IMG/VR virus record: IMGVR_UViG_3300023184_000327
Span: 1 to 34,440 of that record
Source of the DNA: a virus
DNA length: 34,440 nucleotides
Strand: one strand, 5' to 3'
How positions within the stretch are numbered: the first letter of the stretch is position 1; every line of letters starts with the position of its first letter. Positions 31,625-34,440 of this stretch are shown here, in pieces. The notes below the pieces were generated by a model. The model saw only the letters and a program-made list of their open reading frames with translations. It did no database searches and was not told the DNA's origin. Position numbers and translations under genes: made by a program.

Positions 31625-32853
31625 TAGATAGTGAATGTTGATTTAGATAATAATTCTTCAATTCTATCGCGAAGATTATCTGTATTTGAATTAATTCTAT
31701 CGTGTAATTCAGTAGCAGCTGTTTGTAAATCCGCTACTGGACTTCCCTGAGCAGCAGAGGCTGCTGGTGATAATTTAACAGCAAATGTATCTATAGCGTG
31801 TAATAAATCTTGAAGATATTTAGCTGTCTGTCTACCTAACATTAAGGGTTCAGTTGGTATTTCATTTGTAATCTTGGTACCTAAAAATATTTTTGGTTTA
31901 ATATCTAATCCAGTTGATATTTCTTCTTTAATATTAAGATGTATATGTTCACCTGCATTTAAATTAACGGTATAATTTGTACTTAATTCTATATTAGAAG
32001 AAGCAAATAACATTATATCATCTTTTTTAGAATTTAAAACAATTCTATCAGCATTGATTATTACTTGAGAATTTTGATAATACTTAACTATTGGAGAAGT
32101 AAGGGGATTTATAGGATCTTTAACATCAACTTTAAAAGGTATATTTTGTGTAGAAGTTAAATAAATTGAAGAGGCTTCTTCATTTATTTTTTCAACATAA
32201 AAATCTTGATCTTTATTATAATTGTGACCATTAGAAATAATAACAATAGGATCACCATCTTTACCTATACTACTCCATTCATTATTACTTGAAGCAAATC
32301 TTACAGTACTACCAAATCTAATAGAATTTCCTTTTCTACCTTGTATAATACAATCACCTTCAAAATTTAATAAATTTCTAATAATAGAACTTTCAATAAA
32401 TGTTTTTCCTAAAGGAGATTTTGCATTAGCTGTTTGTGAATTTACTTGAGAATCACCCCATAAATTTATAACGGTAGTATAATATTTTTGGGTTGAATTT
32501 GAAGTAATTTGAGCTGATGGAGATGGTAATTCTATTATGTAAATTAATTCTCCTAATAAGGGATAATAATTAATATTAGGAAATAAGGGTTTAGCTATAT
32601 CACAAATATCAAAAAAACTATCTGTATTGTCACCTATTGTATTTTTAGCATTATTGTAATCTAAGAAAAAAACAGTTCCTGCACCTCCATACTCACCTGC
32701 TCTACTAAACTGTTTAGTGGTAGGGGTATTGGATGTAGTAACTACACCATATACTCTTCCTACCTTTAAAGATGGAGGCGGAGGTAATAAACTTGATGGT
32801 TTACTTAATCCAAATGAAAGAGGACTTATTCCTGTTTTAATAGATAAAGACAT
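31624..32853 (-). CDS. 5: Baseplate central spike / hub protein with OB-fold (T4 gp5-like)
   Basis: A 409-residue protein. Residues about 30-130 have the look of the gp5-type OB-fold (GRVYGVVTT, GTVFFLDY, then PNINYYPLLGELIYIIELPS). The middle contains short beta repeats, FEGDCIIQGRKGNSIRFGS and GDPIVIISNG, and residues about 265-330 (VIINADRIVLNSKKDDIMLF, VNLNAGEHIHLN) resemble the stacked strands of a trimeric spike. The C-terminus is helical. Unlike T4 gp5, no lysozyme domain is visible; a separate GH19 enzyme lies five genes downstream. The position ahead of gp25 and gp6 matches the baseplate order of T4-like phages. The assignment to the spike/hub role is firm, the exact equivalence to gp5 less so. 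Confidence 0.72.
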   Translation of the reverse strand: MSLSIKTGISPLSFGLSKPSSLLPPPPSLKVGRVYGVVTTSNTPTTKQFSRAGEYGGAGTVFFLDYNNAKNTIGDNTDSFFDICDIAKPLFPNINYYPLLGELIYIIELPSPSAQITSNSTQKYYTTVINLWGDSQVNSQTANAKSPLGKTFIESSIIRNLLNFEGDCIIQGRKGNSIRFGSTVRFASSNNEWSSIGKDGDPIVIISNGHNYNKDQDFYVEKINEEASSIYLTSTQNIPFKVDVKDPINPLTSPIVKYYQNSQVIINADRIVLNSKKDDIMLFASSNIELSTNYTVNLNAGEHIHLNIKEEISTGLDIKPKIFLGTKITNEIPTEPLMLGRQTAKYLQDLLHAIDTFAVKLSPAASAAQGSPVADLQTAATELHDRINSNTDNLRDRIEELLSKSTFTI

Positions 32854-33251
32854 TACTTAGTAGTTTCGTATTGAAGTTGCTGAGTTTTAGGAGCTTGCTC
32901 TAATAACTTTTTACCTTCTTCTTGAATATCTTTTTGTTCAGCTAATAAAGCTTCAATTTCACTCATATCAATTAATGAGTCTGCTGATGAATTATTAGAA
33001 GTTGCAGCACGTTGTGCGATAGCTGCCATTTTAATTAGCTGTTCGTTATTCTTTACATTAACATCTATTAAATCTTTAACGGTAGGCATTAACATTACCG
33101 CAGAACCCGCGTTAGATGTCGCCATAGGTTTCATAGTATCAATGAACTCACCGATTTGTTTATCAATATCCTTATTATTCTTGTGTATTTGCTTAAATAA
33201 ATCTGATAAAGATGTATTACCGAATATTGTTACGTCATCAAAATTAGCCAT
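32853..33251 (-). CDS. Coiled-coil phage protein of the baseplate module, unknown function
   Basis: A 132-residue protein with no recognised enzyme motif. It opens with MANFDDVTIFGNTSLSDLF and a charged stretch (HKNNKDIDKQIGEF), then has an Ala/Ser/Asn-rich middle and a long charged helix at about residues 95-125 (EIEALLAEQKDIQEEGKKLL). This looks like a structural or assembly protein. Its stop codon overlaps the start of the spike gene, so the two are translationally coupled. An AATAAATA element (coding strand TATTTATT) ends 14 bases upstream of the start and is one base away from the recurring leader motif seen at other genes. Confidence 0.6.
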   Translation of the reverse strand: MANFDDVTIFGNTSLSDLFKQIHKNNKDIDKQIGEFIDTMKPMATSNAGSAVMLMPTVKDLIDVNVKNNEQLIKMAAIAQRAATSNNSSADSLIDMSEIEALLAEQKDIQEEGKKLLEQAPKTQQLQYETTK

Positions 33252-33280
33252 AAAGTGCGTTTATCAATAAATATGAATAA

Positions 33281-34060
33281 TTAAATCTTTATATACCCGT
33301 GCTCATAATATTCATTATATAATCTAACACGTATAGTGTCTAACTTTTTAATGATTTTAGTAATCTGAGGAGTTGATACGTCTGTCATTTCGCGTATATA
33401 GATGTATAGTGCTTTTTTATTAAATATTTCTAGCGTTTCACGTTTACGAAATAATTCAACAATAGCATCAGCCGTCTGAGCATCATGTTGTTTAGGAAAT
33501 AATGTGTGAATATGTTTATCAATATACTTAATATACTGGTTGATAAATAGATTTGGGGAATGTAATTCATCTAAGGCATCCATTGACTCATGTAGATGTG
33601 TTTTATCTTCATCTAATTCATCTATATCAGCTTTCTCTTGTAATTTCTTATAATTGTTCTCGTTATATACAATTAAATAACGTTTAGCAATAGTACCAAA
33701 GTAACTAAATGCTTTACCTTTTTCAGATTTATATAAATGTAATTTTTCAAGAAGAAAAGTAATTACCTCATGCTTCAATTCTTCAATTGTATCAGTATCA
33801 GTGTAATAAAATTTAAACGTATGAATAATATTCTCGGCTAACTTATAAAAACCATATTTAATACGATCATTATAAATGCGATTACGTTCAGCCATATCAG
33901 TAGTAATAAGATATTCCACGATAGCATCTTCAGTATCTTGAGTAAAATATATTCTAGGTTCTTTGGGCTTACGTTTACGAGGTAGCCCTCTTTTAGTTAA
34001 AGCAATTACGTCATCTTCAGCAAAGATATCTAAATCGTAATCTTCTTCATTATATGCCAT
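33281..34060 (-). CDS. 55: T4 gp55-like late transcription sigma factor
   Basis: A 259-residue protein resembling the sigma factor that T4-like phages use to direct host RNA polymerase to late promoters. The core at about residues 55-135 has the pattern AENIIHTFKFYYTDTDTIEE, then a hydrophobic helix and FSYFGTIAKRYLI, corresponding to a sigma region 2-like fold that binds the polymerase clamp and the -10 element. No region 4 for -35 recognition is obvious, as expected for gp55. An N-terminal acidic stretch is followed by a basic patch (KRGLPRKRKPKEPR). At 259 residues it is longer than T4 gp55 (185 residues); the extra length lies in the N-terminus and in the C-terminal helices. It stands at the head of the baseplate module that it would be expected to switch on. 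Confidence 0.82.
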   Translation of the reverse strand: MAYNEEDYDLDIFAEDDVIALTKRGLPRKRKPKEPRIYFTQDTEDAIVEYLITTDMAERNRIYNDRIKYGFYKLAENIIHTFKFYYTDTDTIEELKHEVITFLLEKLHLYKSEKGKAFSYFGTIAKRYLIVYNENNYKKLQEKADIDELDEDKTHLHESMDALDELHSPNLFINQYIKYIDKHIHTLFPKQHDAQTADAIVELFRKRETLEIFNKKALYIYIREMTDVSTPQITKIIKKLDTIRVRLYNEYYEHGYIKI

Positions 34061-34107
34061 TCTGTTATTTTAATAACATTATACGAAAAGAAAGGAACGT
34101 AACCAAA

Positions 34108-34386
34108 CTAGTTTTTACGAGTATTAAATTGACTAACTAAAGTTTGTATTTCTTTTAAATTAGAAAAGAACGTACCTACTTCATCATCGGCTTGAAATGC
34201 GCCTTGTAAATCTAATTCTTTTAAACGGGCTTCTCCATCAGCAGCAATTATACCAATAGCATCAATATATTGTTGTTGTTCGGAAAAAGCTTTTTCTAAA
34301 GCATTGTTACGTCTAATAAGTAAAAAAGCACCAATGATAGCTAATTCAATTAAATGAATTACTACTACCCATAAAGCTATTATCAT
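34108..34386 (-). CDS. Small single-pass membrane protein, unknown function
   Basis: A 92-residue protein. Residues 1-25 are strongly hydrophobic (MIIALWVVVIHLIELAIIGA) and are followed at once by RR, which predicts an inner-membrane anchor with a cytoplasmic C-terminal side. The remainder is helical and mildly acidic, with coiled-coil character around residues 28-90. I do not recognise a family. It sits directly upstream of the late sigma factor gene and was probably co-transcribed with it. No Shine-Dalgarno sequence precedes the ATG. A role at the host membrane is possible but not shown. Confidence 0.6.
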   Translation of the reverse strand: MIIALWVVVIHLIELAIIGAFLLIRRNNALEKAFSEQQQYIDAIGIIAADGEARLKELDLQGAFQADDEVGTFFSNLKEIQTLVSQFNTRKN

Positions 34387-34392
34387 ATTTTA

Positions 34393-34440
34393 TTATTTAG
34401 GAGCAAATTGATTTTCAAAATCGTCCGGTTCAATAGAAAC
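34393..34440 (-). CDS. C-terminal end of an unidentified gene (5' end outside window)
   Basis: The last 15 codons of a minus-strand frame that enters from the right edge and ends in TAA at 34393-34395. The visible peptide is VSIEPDDFENQFAPK, an acidic tail. The stop lies six bases upstream of the next start codon, which matches the tight spacing of the rest of the window and is the main reason to believe the frame. Another frame also stays open at the edge, so the assignment is moderate. Nothing can be said about function. Confidence 0.5.
   Translation of the reverse strand, partial: VSIEPDDFENQFAPK

Overview
The window is a segment of an AT-rich tailed-phage genome with T4-like features: homologues or analogues of the T4 late sigma factor gp55, the gp5-type baseplate spike, gp25 and gp6, followed by large tail and baseplate proteins. 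All genes lie on the minus strand, so transcription runs from the right end of the window to the left. Genes are packed tightly, with many TAATG or ATGA overlaps. I see almost no Shine-Dalgarno sequences in front of starts; the few leaders are A/T-rich. That would fit a Bacteroidota host, but this is an inference and not proven here.

Layout in transcription order. (1) 34440-33281: tail of an unidentified gene, a small membrane protein and a gp55-like late sigma factor. (2) 33251-25278: baseplate module with a coiled-coil protein, OB-fold/spike protein, a long helical protein with hydrophobic helices (tape-measure or hub candidate), a small tagged protein, gp25, gp6, a GH19 muramidase/chitinase, a protein resembling carbohydrate-binding DNRLRE domains, and a small coiled-coil protein. 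(3) 25274-16794: tail/adhesin proteins of 1551, 220, 324 and 706 residues; the last has a Pro/Thr repeat of about 270 residues. (4) 16773-8767: a small unknown gene, then a surface-glycan island with a Skp1-GlcNAc-transferase-like enzyme, a NodU/CmcH-type carbamoyltransferase, a GT11-like protein and four further glycosyltransferase-like proteins. (5) 8743-7619: a second Pro/Thr-repeat protein and a second copy of the C-terminal domain of the 324-residue tail protein, so the island is bracketed by paired modules. (6) 7629-5453: GIY-YIG nuclease, DnaG/gp61-type primase, RecB/Cas4-like PD-(D/E)XK nuclease. (7) 5388-1: a run of small and enzymatic proteins, many starting with nearly the same peptide (MIKL-x-[DE]-[IL]-[LV]-K-E), plus a HAD phosphatase, a zinc-ribbon protein, a membrane/coiled-coil protein and, at the left edge, a truncated protein with a GRGESWCI motif.

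Two systems stand out. First, the repeated N-terminal peptide looks like a capsid-targeting sequence ending in an (L/I)-x-E cleavage motif of the T4 gp21 prohead-protease type. If so, a P-loop kinase, a nucleotidyltransferase-metallopeptidase fusion and several small basic or Cys-rich proteins would be packaged in the head and delivered into the host with the DNA. The nucleotidyltransferase-peptidase fusion also has two LTE motifs in its linker, as if the protease splits it into two enzymes. Second, the glycan island between two Thr/Pro-rich fibre proteins suggests a phage-encoded mucin-like glycosylation system acting on its own tail fibres. Both are inferences from sequence pattern and neighbourhood.

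There are no tRNA genes, CRISPR arrays or insertion sequences that I can recognise, and no gene-free stretch longer than 100 bases.
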